A stretch of DNA of 64,000 bases from Alkalihalobacillus sp. TS-13 (GTDB lineage: Bacteria > Bacillota > Bacilli > Bacillales > Fictibacillaceae): assembly GCF_019720915.1 (NCBI RefSeq), contig NZ_JAHKSI010000008.1:1-64000 (forward strand), given 5' to 3'. A model generated the notes under the pieces. That model was not told where the DNA came from, made no database searches, and saw only the letters and a list, made by a program, of their open reading frames with translations. Positions 1-9,678 of this stretch are shown here, piece by piece; positions within the stretch are counted from its first letter, which is position 1, and each line of letters opens with the position of its first letter. The position numbers and the translations under genes were made by a program.

Positions 1-18
1 GGTTATCACAAATCGATA

Positions 19-135
<117 letters not shown>

Positions 136-140
136 AACAC

Positions 141-168
141 AGAGTAGTCGAGAGACTGCTCTTTTTTG
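141..168 (+). terminator. rRNA operon terminator
   Basis: AGAGTAGTC, loop GAGA, GACTGCTCT, then six T. The nine-base stem contains one G-U pair. It ends the rRNA transcript just after 5S. Confidence 0.85.
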
Positions 169-199
169 TTGTATAAATAACCATTTTGCTTTCGAAGTG

Positions 200-526
200 T
201 CTTATGAAGTGTTCATGAGGACATTTAAATCGATTTTTCACGCAGAAAGGGTCTTATGAAGTGTTCATGAGGACATTTAAATCGATTTTTCACGCAGAAA
301 GGGTCTTATGAAGTGTTCATGAGGACATTTAAATCGATTTTTCAAGCAGAAACGGTCTTATAAAGCGTTCATGAGGACATTTAAATCGATTTTTCACGCA
401 GAAAGGGTTTTATGAAGTGTTCATGAGGACATTAAAATCGATTTTTCACGCAGAAAGGGTCTTATGAAGCATTCATGAGGACATTTAAAATCGATTTTTC
501 ACGCAGAAACGGTCTTATGAAACGTT
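200..526. repeat. 52-bp tandem repeat, six full copies plus a partial one
   Basis: Units begin at 200, 252, 304, 356, 408, 460 and 513, so the period is 52 except for one inserted A. Each unit holds an 8-base RNA stem (CTTATGAA, loop GTG, TTCATGAG) and the perfect DNA palindrome AAATCGATTT. The unit is not a multiple of three and has no steady reading frame, so it is non-coding. Copies differ at a few positions, many in the hairpin loop (GTG, GCG, GCA). Confidence 0.93.
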
Positions 527-650
527 TTCTATAGTGATCTAAATTTGAGGAGTAGACAGCAGCTAAGACATCAGCTTACTATTACAAGCTGTATGGTTTC
601 ACGGTATAGATCGGTTCGTGTTATATTATTTTTAGATGGAGGCGATGGTA
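527..650 (+). other. Spacer upstream of the PLP enzyme gene
   Basis: This holds the leader of the next gene. A TATATT at 622-627 could be a -10 element, but its best -35 (TTTCAC) is 19 bases away. I see no T-box or SAM riboswitch. Confidence 0.4.
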
Positions 651-1784
651 TTGGATAATTTCCGTTTTGATTCAAAAGCTGTACATTTTCATAAACGACT
701 TAAATCAGAAGCAACGAGTAAAGCACAACCGATTTATCAAACCTCAGCTTTCAAGTTTAAAAACCTTGAGGAGCTTGAGGGATTTTTTGAAGGTAAATCA
801 CCATTTATGTACTCAAGAGTGAATAATCCGAACACAGATGACTTGGGGAGAGGCGTAGCCCAGCTAGAGGGAGCACCAAATGGGATCGCGACTTCCTCGG
901 GGATTTCAGCAATTTTAGCAGGAATCCTTTCTGTGGCTGAACAAGGGTCGCATATCGTCGCATGTGAAGATCTATACGGCGGTACATATCAGTTACTCGC
1001 TAAAGAATTACCGTCCTTAGGGATTGATGTGTCATTCACTTCTTTTGAAAACGAAGAGAGCATCCGCTCAGCTATGAAGGACAATACGGTTCTACTTTAT
1101 TCCGAAACGATTACAAATCCATTTTTACGAGTAGAGAATGTAGATCTAATCGTGAAAATTGCAGAAGAAACAGGCGTACGAACGATGATTGACAACACGT
1201 TTGCAACACCTTATCTACTCCAGCCATATTTAAAAGGGGTGAACCTTGTAGCGCATAGTGCAACGAAATACATTGGAGGGCATTCAGATATTTCGGCAGG
1301 TGTCCTTGTCGGTGAAGCTGCTCTTGTCGAAAAAGCACGGAGCAAAGTCACGAATTTCGGAAGCAATCTGAGTCCATTTGAAGCCTGGTTGACGTGCCGA
1401 GGACTAAAGACCTTAAGTCTTCGTATGGAGAGGCATGTGAGCAATGCTAAGAAGCTTGCAGGCTTTTTATCAGAGCACGAAGGTATTGAAAAAGTTTTTT
1501 ATCCCTCGGACGCATCTGAAAAAGGGAATGGAGCGATTGTATCGATTGTTTTACGTGATGATATCAATCCTAATCAATTTACTGAGAATCTTGATTGGAT
1601 CGGTGTAGTACCGACATTGGCAGGCGTGGAAACGACTGTATCGTATCCGATCGGGACTTCACATCGAGCTATCCCGACCTCGGACCAAGAGCGGTTAGGG
1701 ATTACCAAACAATTGATTCGAATCTCAGTCGGGATTGAGGATTATCTGGATATCGAGGATGCATTCCGAAAGGCTTTATCCTAA
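651..1784 (+). CDS. Cys/Met metabolism PLP-dependent enzyme (cystathionine gamma-synthase / gamma-lyase family)
   Basis: A trans-sulfuration family enzyme of about 377 residues, acting in the cytoplasm on sulfur amino acids such as cystathionine, O-acylhomoserine or methionine. The family signature is clear: SRVNNPNTDDL, ATSSGISAI, DNTFATPY, and SATKYIGGHSD, where the lysine binds PLP. The frame stays open from an ATG at 636, but the GGAGG at 638-642 fits best with the TTG at 651, giving MDNFRFDSKAVHF. It stands alone between the rRNA spacer and a tRNA pair, so context does not reveal the substrate. Family members with synthase, beta-lyase and gamma-lyase activity cannot be told apart by eye. 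Confidence 0.85.
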   Translation: MDNFRFDSKAVHFHKRLKSEATSKAQPIYQTSAFKFKNLEELEGFFEGKSPFMYSRVNNPNTDDLGRGVAQLEGAPNGIATSSGISAILAGILSVAEQGSHIVACEDLYGGTYQLLAKELPSLGIDVSFTSFENEESIRSAMKDNTVLLYSETITNPFLRVENVDLIVKIAEETGVRTMIDNTFATPYLLQPYLKGVNLVAHSATKYIGGHSDISAGVLVGEAALVEKARSKVTNFGSNLSPFEAWLTCRGLKTLSLRMERHVSNAKKLAGFLSEHEGIEKVFYPSDASEKGNGAIVSIVLRDDINPNQFTENLDWIGVVPTLAGVETTVSYPIGTSHRAIPTSDQERLGITKQLIRISVGIEDYLDIEDAFRKALS

Positions 1785-1790
1785 TAAGGC

Positions 1791-1823
1791 GGAAAGTGCT
1801 GTTGATTTTTGGCAGTACTTTCC
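1791..1823 (+). terminator. Possible terminator after the PLP enzyme gene
   Basis: GGAAAGTGCTG and CAGTACTTTCC form an 11-base stem with one G-U pair right after the stop codon. The following T run is poor, so termination may be weak. Confidence 0.45.
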
Positions 1824-1853
1824 TGTCTTAAAACAAAAAGATTAAAAAAATAC

Positions 1854-1882
1854 TTGCAGTTGTTTGGTTAATATGGTATATT
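1854..1882 (+). promoter_or_regulatory. Sigma-A promoter of the tRNA pair
   Basis: TTGCAG at 1854-1859, a 17-base spacer, and TATATT at 1877-1882. It lies 70 bases upstream of the first tRNA and reads only into the tRNA genes. Confidence 0.75.
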
Positions 1883-1951
1883 AGTTATTGTCCGGTTGAA
1901 AGGGACAACATGAAAATTGAGACGAAGACATCGTCATTATACTTTTATCGT

Positions 1952-2028
<77 letters not shown>

Positions 2029-2073
2029 ATTAAAACTCACTACGTGGAATTCACGTTTGGAACATACATATTT

Positions 2074-2149
2074 GGACCCGTGGTGTAGGGGTTAACATGC
2101 CTGCCTGTCACGCAGGAGATCGCCGGTTCGAATCCGGTCGGGTCCGCCA
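2074..2149 (+). tRNA. tRNA-Asp (GTC)
   Basis: A 76-nt cloverleaf with encoded CCA. Acceptor arms GGACCCG and CGGGTCC pair fully. The anticodon loop CCTGTCACG carries GTC. It follows tRNA-fMet by 45 bases and shares its promoter. Confidence 0.96.
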
Positions 2150-2153
2150 TCAA

Positions 2154-2181
2154 CATGAAACAACGGTTTCGTGTTTTTTTT
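2154..2181 (+). terminator. Terminator of the tRNA pair
   Basis: CATGAAAC, loop AACG-region, GTTTCGTG, then seven T. The stem is eight bases with one G-U pair. Confidence 0.8.
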
Positions 2182-2318
2182 ATGCCTAAAAACAGAAACC
2201 TCCACTGTTTTGTCGTTTTAAAAGGTTCGCAGAAGAAGTCTAATTTTTGCAAATAACCATTGAATTCAGCAATAATCATCCTCTTCATCAAAAGGAATCC
2301 ACCATCTTTTTTCTCAAA

Positions 2319-2453
2319 GGCTCTGTTAAAGGACTTTGTTGATTTTAAGCGAAATTAGCTACACTCTTGCGGGAAAAAGGCGAGACCCACAGCGAGGAGG
2401 CTTGCGGAAAGGGAGTGAATTTAGCAGAGATCAAAATAAAAACCAACAGAGCC
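2319..2453. repeat. Dispersed Bacillaceae repeat, copy 1, with terminal inverted repeats
   Basis: GGCTCTGTT at 2319-2327 and AACAGAGCC at 2445-2453 form a perfect 9-base inverted repeat around a 135-bp unit. The inside (TGCGGGAA, then AGCGAGGAGGCTTGCGGA, then GGGAGTGAATTTAG) is shared with copies at about 6245-6370, 12608-12740 and, inverted, 61548-61683. It has no coding capacity. Such short elements with terminal repeats look like non-autonomous mobile elements. Confidence 0.8.
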
Positions 2454-2830
2454 CCTTCCCGAATAAAACATCTCCATAGAAAATGAGCTAAGATCCTAAC
2501 AAGGGTCTTTTTGAAAGATAATAAAGTACAAAATTTGGTCTACCACAGTCTTAGGAATGTTTTAGTGTTTTGTAGATAATTTCGAATTTTTGTAGACATT
2601 TTTGTAGGTATTTACAAATTTTTGTATTTATCATCTTTTTTTTGTAGATAAATCAGAATTTCATATAAGTTTACCTATCATTTCCCCTTATTTACAGGTA
2701 ACCTTAGTCCTTTTATGAATAAATAACATCCAATAATCCCTTAATTAATCTGTTTTTCTTCCATAATCGGATGAAAACATCAATTTTTGGAGATTCCATC
2801 GCATCATGGACAGCTCTTATTAAGATTAGG
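2454..2830. other. AT-rich spacer with TTTTTGTAGA direct repeats
   Basis: No gene. The motif TGTAGA or TGTAGG occurs at 2571, 2591, 2603 and 2643, spaced by roughly 20 bases or part of that. I see no promoter or structured RNA that I could defend. Confidence 0.5.
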
Positions 2831-2832
2831 GT

Positions 2833-2911
2833 TTACCACGGTGCCAGGTACACTTTCAAAAGTGTTGGGACAGAAGGTGTTTACAACGGTGCCAGGCACC
2901 GTTTTCTAATT
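2833..2911. repeat. GGTGCCAGGCACC palindromes, two copies
   Basis: GGTGCCAGGTACAC and GGTGCCAGGCACC lie within 80 bases, the second a perfect 13-base palindrome. The same motif occurs three times near 63647-63752 at the other end of the window. These look like REP-type palindromes. No transposase gene is adjacent. Confidence 0.7.
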
Positions 2912-3123
2912 CTAATAGTCAAATGGGATTAAAACGAAATTCTCGATTCCGGACTTTTCTCTCAAAAGATCCAATCGATTTTGGTTCCCTGGTACTGTTT
3001 TCTTTTACCCTGTATTTTACCTTGAATGTGGAAACGATTCCCTTCATATCGCGCGTTGTTTTATCTTTAAAGCGCTTCCAATAAAAAAATTTTTAACTCC
3101 CAAAAAGCCCATGGTTAATATGA

Positions 3124-3137
3124 TGTAAGCGTTTACT
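3124..3137. promoter_or_regulatory. cre-like site upstream of ilvE
   Basis: TGTAAGCGTTTACT fits the catabolite-responsive element consensus. It is centred about 79 bases upstream of the inferred start of transcription, where B. subtilis uses CcpA to activate ilv-leu. The 12-base core GTAAGCGTTTAC is identical to operators at 29077 and 30140 in the sugar locus. Confidence 0.65.
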
Positions 3138-3173
3138 AAATAACTGATTAATCTAAATTATCAAAAAATAAGG

Positions 3174-3202
3174 TTGACCTCTCGAAAACATCGGAGTAAT
3201 AT
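3174..3202 (+). promoter_or_regulatory. Sigma-A promoter of the ilv-leu operon
   Basis: TTGACC at 3174-3179, 17 bases, TAATAT at 3197-3202. Transcription should start near 3209, about 95 bases before ilvE. Confidence 0.8.
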
Positions 3203-3214
3203 TGTCATCAACAT

Positions 3215-3229
3215 AATTTTCTGACAAAA
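3215..3229. promoter_or_regulatory. CodY-like box
   Basis: AATTTTCTGACAAAA matches the consensus AATTTTCWGAAAATT at 12 of 15 positions. It lies just downstream of the inferred start site, a place that would block transcription. CodY represses branched-chain amino acid genes in Bacillaceae. Confidence 0.6.
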
Positions 3230-3302
3230 GTTAATGCCCCGTCAGAAAGGGCTTCAACCAATTTATTTCAAAAGAAAAAATGATATGAAAGGAGCGATCG
3301 AC

Positions 3303-4205
3303 ATGAGCGAACAATGGATTTACCTGAACGGCCATTTTGTCAATAAAAATGAAGCTGTTGTATCTGTGTATGACCACGGATTTTTATACGGAGATGGGGT
3401 GTTCGAAGGTATTAGAATGTATGATGGCAATATATTTCGCCTGAAAGAACATGTTGATCGCCTATATGATTCGGCGAAATCAATCATGCTCGACATCCCG
3501 AAAACGAAAAAAGAATTATCGGAAATCATCGCAGAAACACTGCGTCGGAATGATTTACGTAATGCATATATTCGTGTCGTTGTATCAAGAGGTGTCGGAA
3601 ACCTTGGTCTCGATCCAAATAGTTGCCGGAATCCTCAGATCATTGTCATTGCTGAACAGCTCGCTTTGTTCCCAAGGCAGCTGTATGATGCAGGCATTGA
3701 AATCGCGACGGTGGCAAGCAGAAGGAACCGTGCGGATGTATTATCTCCTAAAGTGAAATCGTTGAATTACTTGAATAACATCCTTGTGAAAATCGAAGCG
3801 AATCTCGCTGGTGTGAGCGAAGCATTGATGCTCAATGATCAAGGGTATGTTGCAGAGGGTTCTGCCGACAATGTCTTCATCGTCAAGGGCAATGTGATCA
3901 AAACGCCGCCAGGCTATGTGGGAGCGTTAGAAGGTATAACGAGGAATGCCATTATCGAAATTGCTCAACTATTAGGCTTTGAAATGCGGGAAGAGGTATT
4001 TACCCGACATGATGTCTATACAGCAGACGAAGTATTCCTGACTGGAACTGCTGCTGAAGTGATCGGCGTTGTAAAAGTCGATGGCAGACAGGTAGGCGAT
4101 GGACGTCCAGGTAAATATACCAATCAGCTTTTAGAAGCGTTTCGAAATACAGTGACTGAAGATGGATACAAAGTGTACTCAGATAAAAAGGTTCAAGCAG
4201 GATAA
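3303..4205 (+). CDS. ilvE: Branched-chain amino acid aminotransferase
   Basis: A fold-type IV PLP aminotransferase of 300 residues. It moves the amino group between glutamate and the keto acids of leucine, isoleucine and valine, the last step of the pathway. Visible motifs: VYDHGFLYGDGVFEGIRM near the N-terminus, KSLNYLNNI with the PLP lysine, EGSADNVF and FLTGTAAEV. It is the roughly 300-residue class, not the 360-residue class of B. subtilis YbgE/YwaA. The frame is open from 3234, but AAAGGAG at 3288-3294 points to the ATG at 3303. It opens the ten-gene operon and lies 21 bases before ilvD. Confidence 0.95.
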   Translation: MSEQWIYLNGHFVNKNEAVVSVYDHGFLYGDGVFEGIRMYDGNIFRLKEHVDRLYDSAKSIMLDIPKTKKELSEIIAETLRRNDLRNAYIRVVVSRGVGNLGLDPNSCRNPQIIVIAEQLALFPRQLYDAGIEIATVASRRNRADVLSPKVKSLNYLNNILVKIEANLAGVSEALMLNDQGYVAEGSADNVFIVKGNVIKTPPGYVGALEGITRNAIIEIAQLLGFEMREEVFTRHDVYTADEVFLTGTAAEVIGVVKVDGRQVGDGRPGKYTNQLLEAFRNTVTEDGYKVYSDKKVQAG

Positions 4206-4226
4206 TTGCAGGTTGGTGGTGATTAG

Positions 4227-5894
4227 ATGCGAAGTGACATGATCAAAAAAGGGATAGACCGTGCACCGCACAGGAGTCTGCTGCGTGCTACGGGCGTCAA
4301 GACAAGAGATATAGAAAAGCCGTTCATCGGTGTTTGCAACTCTTACATCGATATCATTCCTGGCCATATGCATTTGAATGTTTTTGCACAAGTCGTTAAA
4401 GACGCAATTCGCGAAGCAGGCGGCATACCATTCGAATTCAACACGATTGGCGTGGATGATGGAATCGCGATGGGACATATCGGAATGCGATACTCCTTGC
4501 CTAGCAGGGAAGTCATCGCTGATTCAGCCGAAACCGTAATCAATGCTCACTGGTTTGATGGGGTGTTCTTCATTCCAAACTGTGACAAAATCACACCAGG
4601 AATGTTGATGGCAGCGGCAAGAACAAATGTACCTTCTGTTTTCGTATCAGGAGGTCCGATGGAAGGCGGAACTTCGAAAGACGGTAAACCGTTATCTCTC
4701 GTATCCGTTTTTGAAGGTGTCGGTGCCCATCAATCCGGGACAATGACATCTGAAGAACTTCTTGATATTGAACAAAACGCTTGTCCGACATGCGGTTCAT
4801 GTTCAGGAATGTTCACGGCGAACTCGATGAATTCCATGATGGAGATGGTCGGCCTGGCGTTACCAGGAAACGGGACGATCGTCGCTACATCAGATGAACG
4901 TCATCGACTGATTAAAGAAGCTGCTCATCATCTGGTCGACATGATCAAGAAGGATATCAAACCGAGAGACATCATTACGAAAGATGCGATTGATGATGCA
5001 TTCGCACTTGATATGGCGATGGGCGGATCAACGAATACCGTTCTTCACACTTTAGCAATCGCGAATGAAGCAGAGGTTGATTATGACATCAACCGAATCA
5101 ATGAAATCGCTGAAAAAACGCCGTACCTGGCAAAAATAAGTCCGGCATCGGATTATACGATGGATGATGTACACCACGCTGGAGGAATCAGCGCAATCAT
5201 CAAAGAGCTTTGTGAAATTGATGGATTGGTCAACAGGGATCGAATTACTGTAACCGGAAAATCGTTATATGAAACAGTCAAATCGTATGATATCAAAAAT
5301 GACGAAGTGATCCGGCGAAGGGATAATCCTTATAGTAAAGTCGGCGGCTTATCAGTCCTGAATGGGAATATCGCACCAGAAGGCGGCGTGATCAAAGTCG
5401 GTGCTGTCGATCCTTCAATCAAGACGTTCGTGGGAAAAGCAGTATGCTTCGACTCACAGGACGAAGCACAGCAAGGAATCGATGACGGAACGGTCCAAGA
5501 AGGGGATGTAGTCGTTATCCGATATGAAGGTCCGAAAGGCGGACCAGGGATGCCGGAAATGTTAGCACCGACTGCAGCGATTGCAGGACGGGGGCTGGAT
5601 AAGAAAGTTGCCTTGATAACAGATGGCCGGTTCTCAGGGGCCTCCAGAGGCATCTCCGTCGGACACATCTCACCGGAGGCGGCAGAAGGCGGACCGATCG
5701 CTTTTGTACAGGATGGCGATTCGATCTTCATCGACCTTCAGAACCGTACAATCAACCTGATGATTTCAGAGGAAGAACTAGAGGAGCGCAGGCAAAATTT
5801 CGTTCAGCCTCCTCCAAAGATCAAAAAAGGTTATTTAGCTCGATATGCCAAACTAGTAACATCCGCGAGTACAGGCGGAATCATGAAAATTTGA
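4227..5894 (+). CDS. ilvD: Dihydroxy-acid dehydratase
   Basis: Dehydrates the dihydroxy acids of the valine and isoleucine branches to keto acids, using an iron-sulfur cluster. The protein is 555 residues, close to the usual 558. Cluster cysteines are visible in [24 protein letters not shown] and [18 protein letters not shown], and the C-terminal signature [19 protein letters not shown] is intact. It starts with ATG after a GGTGGTGATT ribosome site. Its stop is followed directly by the T-box leader, so expression of ilvE and ilvD escapes that control while the eight downstream genes do not. Confidence 0.97.
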   Translation: MRSDMIKKGIDRAPHRSLLRATGVKTRDIEKPFIGVCNSYIDIIPGHMHLNVFAQVVKDAIREAGGIPFEFNTIGVDDGIAMGHIGMRYSLPSREVIADSAETVINAHWFDGVFFIPNCDKITPGMLMAAARTNVPSVFVSGGPMEGGTSKDGKPLSLVSVFEGVGAHQSGTMTSEELLDIEQNACPTCGSCSGMFTANSMNSMMEMVGLALPGNGTIVATSDERHRLIKEAAHHLVDMIKKDIKPRDIITKDAIDDAFALDMAMGGSTNTVLHTLAIANEAEVDYDINRINEIAEKTPYLAKISPASDYTMDDVHHAGGISAIIKELCEIDGLVNRDRITVTGKSLYETVKSYDIKNDEVIRRRDNPYSKVGGLSVLNGNIAPEGGVIKVGAVDPSIKTFVGKAVCFDSQDEAQQGIDDGTVQEGDVVVIRYEGPKGGPGMPEMLAPTAAIAGRGLDKKVALITDGRFSGASRGISVGHISPEAAEGGPIAFVQDGDSIFIDLQNRTINLMISEEELEERRQNFVQPPPKIKKGYLARYAKLVTSASTGGIMKI

Positions 5895-5902
5895 TATCAC
5901 TA

Positions 5903-6206
5903 AATCGACGACGAGGTAAAAGTGGATGGATTCCGTATTTTCCAGAGAGCCGGTACAGGTGGAAGCCGGTAATACACCCATACACGACATCCCCTCTGAG
6001 TGTCGCATTGAATTTCTAGTAGGTGCGACCGAGTGTTTTTAAACACTTGTTACAAAAAGGGACTGACCAATTGGAGCAGCCCCATGAGATAGCATCTGTA
6101 AGGGTGCTATGAACGAAGGTGGTACCATGAAGAGGATCAGATCAAAGCCTTTTCATCCTTTACGAAATGAAACATTGTCGTAGTGGGTGGAAAGGCTTTT
6201 CATTTT
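5903..6206 (+). ncRNA. T-box leader, leucine-type specifier, inside the operon
   Basis: Stem I contains the AGAGAG-CCGG and GGTGGAAGCCGG elements. Its lower strands pair (CGAC with GTCG, GGATG with CATCC), leaving a loop in which CTC (5994-5996, leucine) is the likely specifier codon. The T-box sequence AAGGTGGTACCATG is at 6115-6128. The terminator follows: AAAGCCTTTTCATCC at 6144-6158 pairs with GGGTGGAAAGGCTTTT at 6185-6200. Uncharged tRNA-Leu should favour the antiterminator and let ilvBNC-leuABCD-ilvA be transcribed. The codon assignment rests on hand folding. Confidence 0.92.
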
Positions 6207-6244
6207 GTAAAAAGCCTTTATGAATTCGAAGTTGATGTTCTAGA

Positions 6245-6370
6245 GCTACTTTCTTCAGGTGAATACCCGACATTCCTGCGGGAAAAGCGAGCGAAGCCAG
6301 TACATCGATTTGCAATCGAGCGGGCTTACGGATCGCCAGCGGAAATGGAGGAGAATTCAAAGGAACCAAC
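6245..6370. repeat. Dispersed Bacillaceae repeat, copy 2 (degenerate)
   Basis: CATTCCTGCGGGAAAAGCGAGC, split here by position at 6271-6292, then GGGCTTACGGATCGCCAGCG, match the cores of copies 1 and 4. It sits between the T-box terminator and ilvB, within the operon transcript, and happens to keep the ilvB frame open upstream of the true start. Confidence 0.7.
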
Positions 6371-6402
6371 CATTGAGTAAAAAATTCAGGGAGGAGATTG
6401 AA

Positions 6403-8112
6403 ATGAAGGTGAAAATGAAGGCAGAACCTGAAGAGCAGCGGCTGACTGGTGCCGAGACTCTGATCCATGCCTTGAAGCAAGAAAAAGTCGAAGTTGTTTT
6501 TGGGTATCCGGGAGGAGCGGTTTTACCAATCTATGATGCACTTTATCGTAACCCGATCAGGCACGTGCTAGCACGACATGAACAAGGAGCAATCCACGCG
6601 GCTGAAGGTTATGCAAGAGTTTCAGGTAAACCCGGCGTCGTTTTAGCAACATCAGGACCGGGTGCGACGAATCTGATCACAGGTATTACCGACGCGATGA
6701 TGGATTCACTGCCGCTTGTCATTTTTACAGGTCAGGTGGCATCTGGTGTCATCGGAACAGACGCCTTTCAAGAAGCGGATGTAACCGGAATTACGATGCC
6801 GATTACAAAACATAACTACCAGGTCCGAGACTTGAAAGACCTCCCTAGAATTGTGAAAGAAGCGTTTCATATTGCAACGCATGGCCGTCCGGGTCCAGTG
6901 CTTGTCGATATTCCGAAGGATGTTTCTGCGACGGCGACGGATGTGAACTTTGACGGATCGGTACATCTTCCGGGATTCCAGCCGACGACGAATCCGAATG
7001 TCTTGCAAATCAAAAAGCTGAACGAAGCGATCGAATCAGCAAAGAAACCAGTGATTTTAGCAGGAGCAGGGATATTGCACGCCAAGGCATCCGAACAATT
7101 ACGATCAGTAGCTGAATTGAAAAATATCCCAGTCGTCCATACGTTGCTCGGATTAGGCGGTTTCCCGGCAGACCATCCGCTGTTTCTCGGAATGGGAGGA
7201 ATGCATGGATGCTATGCCGCAAACATGGCGTTATACGAATGTGATCTGCTCGTGAATATCGGTGCCCGGTTTGACGATCGGCTGACAGGAGATCTCAAGA
7301 CCTTCGCACCGAATGCAACAGTCGCTCATATCGATATCGATCCCGCTGAAATCGGGAAAAACGTGAAAACACACATTCCGATCGTCGGAGATGCGAAAGC
7401 GGCACTGCAAAAGCTTGTAGACGAGCAAGGATCGAGCTCGATGTGTGATGAATGGGTCGAGCACTTACGGCAATACAAACAGGAATATCCGTACTGGCAT
7501 AAGGAGTTGGAGGATGCGATCTCTCCTCAAAAACTGATTACGGAAATCCATTCGCTGACAGACGGAGAGGCGATCGTAACAACGGATGTCGGGCAGCATC
7601 AGATGTGGGCAGCTCAATATTATACCTTCAACGATCCGCACAAATGGGTCACTTCCGGAGGACTTGGGACGATGGGATTCGGATTCCCGGCAGCAATCGG
7701 CGCCCAAATCGCTGAGCCGGATAAAAAGGTTGTAAGCATTGTCGGAGACGGCGGCTTTCAAATGACCTCCGAGGAGCTTATCCTTTTAAGGGAATTGGAT
7801 CTCCCAGTCAAAATCATCATCGTCAATAATGGGGCTCTCGGAATGGTAAGGCAATGGCAGGAATCCTTTTACGAACAGCGTTATTCACAATCCGTCTTCA
7901 GTCTGCAGCCTGACTTCGTCAAACTGGCTGATTCATATGGCGTGAGAGGATTCAAGGTTGAAACAGAGGAAATGGCCAAGACGTTGCTATCTGAAGTATT
8001 GGCTGATGATGAACCGGCATTGATCGATTGTCGCGTTTGTCCAGTAGAAAACGTTTATCCGATGGTAGCACCAGGAACAGGACTCCACGAAATGATCGGG
8101 GTGAAACCATGA
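6403..8112 (+). CDS. ilvB: Acetolactate synthase large (catalytic) subunit
   Basis: A TPP enzyme that condenses pyruvate with pyruvate or 2-oxobutyrate, the first shared step for valine, leucine and isoleucine. About 569 residues against 574 in B. subtilis. The TPP-activating glutamate is in [16 protein letters not shown]. The TPP/metal motif starts at VGDGGFQM and ends at [12 protein letters not shown]. The frame is open from 6259, but that part is repeat DNA. GGAGGAG at about 6390-6396 selects the ATG at 6403. The stop overlaps the start of ilvN as ATGA, which suggests coupled translation of the two subunits. Confidence 0.96.
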   Translation: MKVKMKAEPEEQRLTGAETLIHALKQEKVEVVFGYPGGAVLPIYDALYRNPIRHVLARHEQGAIHAAEGYARVSGKPGVVLATSGPGATNLITGITDAMMDSLPLVIFTGQVASGVIGTDAFQEADVTGITMPITKHNYQVRDLKDLPRIVKEAFHIATHGRPGPVLVDIPKDVSATATDVNFDGSVHLPGFQPTTNPNVLQIKKLNEAIESAKKPVILAGAGILHAKASEQLRSVAELKNIPVVHTLLGLGGFPADHPLFLGMGGMHGCYAANMALYECDLLVNIGARFDDRLTGDLKTFAPNATVAHIDIDPAEIGKNVKTHIPIVGDAKAALQKLVDEQGSSSMCDEWVEHLRQYKQEYPYWHKELEDAISPQKLITEIHSLTDGEAIVTTDVGQHQMWAAQYYTFNDPHKWVTSGGLGTMGFGFPAAIGAQIAEPDKKVVSIVGDGGFQMTSEELILLRELDLPVKIIIVNNGALGMVRQWQESFYEQRYSQSVFSLQPDFVKLADSYGVRGFKVETEEMAKTLLSEVLADDEPALIDCRVCPVENVYPMVAPGTGLHEMIGVKP

Positions 8113-8633
8113 AAAGGAGAATCGTAACAGCAACAGTCATCAACCAGAGTGGTGTCTTGAATCGAGTGACAGGACTTTTTACAAAACGTCACTTCAACAT
8201 TGAGAGTATTACAGTCGGGCATACCGAAACAGAAGGAATCTCGAAAATGACGTTTGTGGTCAATGTCGAGGATGATCGGCAAATTGAACAGCTCTTGAAA
8301 CAGCTGAATAAGCAGATCGATGTCCTCAAGGTATCCGACATCACTAATCAGGCGATTGTGGCCAGGGAACTTGCACTTATCAAGGTGCTCGTGAATGGGC
8401 AGACCCGAGCGGAAATTAGCGGAATCGTCGAACCGTTCCGGGCTTTGATCATCGATATGTCGCGGGACACCCTCACTGTCCAGGTCACTGGTGATACGGA
8501 AAAGATCGAAGCGATCATCGAGCTGTTAAGACCATACGGAATCAAGGAGCTTGCAAGAACCGGAATCACAGCATTTACAAGAGGGTTTCAGAAATCAGTC
8601 ACTGATCTTAAGCAATATACACTATTAAAATAA
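8109..8633 (+). CDS. ilvN: Acetolactate synthase small (regulatory) subunit
   Basis: The regulatory partner of IlvB, giving feedback inhibition by valine. 174 residues, the same length as B. subtilis IlvH. An N-terminal ACT domain is plain ([20 protein letters not shown], then [12 protein letters not shown]), and the C-terminal half is the usual dimer domain. The open frame begins at 8028, but the ATG at 8109 overlaps the ilvB stop and gives the family-typical start [10 protein letters not shown]. It is followed 19 bases later by ilvC. Confidence 0.96.
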   Translation: MKRRIVTATVINQSGVLNRVTGLFTKRHFNIESITVGHTETEGISKMTFVVNVEDDRQIEQLLKQLNKQIDVLKVSDITNQAIVARELALIKVLVNGQTRAEISGIVEPFRALIIDMSRDTLTVQVTGDTEKIEAIIELLRPYGIKELARTGITAFTRGFQKSVTDLKQYTLLK

Positions 8634-8652
8634 CCGGAAAGGATGATGGAAA

Positions 8653-9678
8653 ATGGTCAAAGTATATTATAACGATGATGTAACGAACGATGTGTTGAAG
8701 GGGAGGAAAGTTGCTGTTGTCGGTTATGGTTCCCAGGGTCACGCACACGCCCAGAACTTACGGGAAAGTGGCTATGACGTCGTTGTCGGGCTTCGTCCAG
8801 GGAAGTCATGGGATCAGGCGGAAAAAGACGGATTTGCTGTAAAATCTGTACGGGAAGCGAGTGAAGAAGCAGACGTCGTCATGGTGCTGCTTCCGGATGA
8901 ATGGCAGCCTACCGTCTATAAAAACGAAATCAAGCCTGCATTGACTCCAGGGAAAGCATTAGCTTTCGCACACGGCTTCAACGTCCATTTCAATCAGGTG
9001 GTCCCTCCGGAAGATGTCGATGTCTTCCTCGTAGCACCTAAAGGACCAGGACATCTGGTAAGAAGGACATTTGCAAACGGTGCTGGGGTTCCTGCACTTT
9101 TCGGTGTCCAACAGAACGTGACAGGTGAAGCGGCGAATCTCGCACTGGCTTACGCAAAAGGAATCGGTGCCGGCCGAGCTGGAATTTTAGAAACGACATT
9201 CAAGGAGGAAACGGAAACCGATCTATTCGGTGAACAGGCTGTCCTTTGCGGAGGACTCACCTCTCTCGTAAAAGCAGGCTTCGAAACGTTAACAGAAGCT
9301 GGTTACCAGCCAGAAGTCGCTTACTTCGAGTGTCTCCACGAGCTGAAACTAATCGTCGATCTGATGTATGAGGATGGAATCGAAGGGATGAGGTATTCAG
9401 TATCGGATACGGCACAATGGGGTGATTTCGTATCAGGTCCACGAGTCGTGAACGAAGAAACGAAAGCAAGGATGAAAGACGTATTGGAAGATATCCAATC
9501 AGGTGAATTCGCCAAGGGATGGATTCTTGAGAACCAATTGAACCGTCCTGTCTATAACGCTACGAATGAACGGGAGAAGAACCATCAGATCGAGGTAGTG
9601 GGAAGGAGATTACGAGAGCTGATGCCGTTCATCAAAAAAGAAAAAGAAAAGGAAGTGGTCGGCAGTGGCCAAAATTGA
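8653..9678 (+). CDS. ilvC: Ketol-acid reductoisomerase (NADP+)
   Basis: Isomerises and reduces acetohydroxy acids to dihydroxy acids, the second shared step. 341 residues, so the short class I form. The NADPH-binding loop [17 protein letters not shown] is near residue 25. The magnesium and substrate residues are in [19 protein letters not shown] and in [29 protein letters not shown] precedes the ATG. Its last 14 bases overlap leuA, so the two are probably translated together. Confidence 0.97.
   Translation: MVKVYYNDDVTNDVLKGRKVAVVGYGSQGHAHAQNLRESGYDVVVGLRPGKSWDQAEKDGFAVKSVREASEEADVVMVLLPDEWQPTVYKNEIKPALTPGKALAFAHGFNVHFNQVVPPEDVDVFLVAPKGPGHLVRRTFANGAGVPALFGVQQNVTGEAANLALAYAKGIGAGRAGILETTFKEETETDLFGEQAVLCGGLTSLVKAGFETLTEAGYQPEVAYFECLHELKLIVDLMYEDGIEGMRYSVSDTAQWGDFVSGPRVVNEETKARMKDVLEDIQSGEFAKGWILENQLNRPVYNATNEREKNHQIEVVGRRLRELMPFIKKEKEKEVVGSGQN

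Noticed and set aside
200-526. CRISPR-like array after the rRNA operon
   Set aside because: The whole 52-bp unit is repeated with no unique spacers, and no cas gene is present. The 21-bp arrays fail for the same reason.
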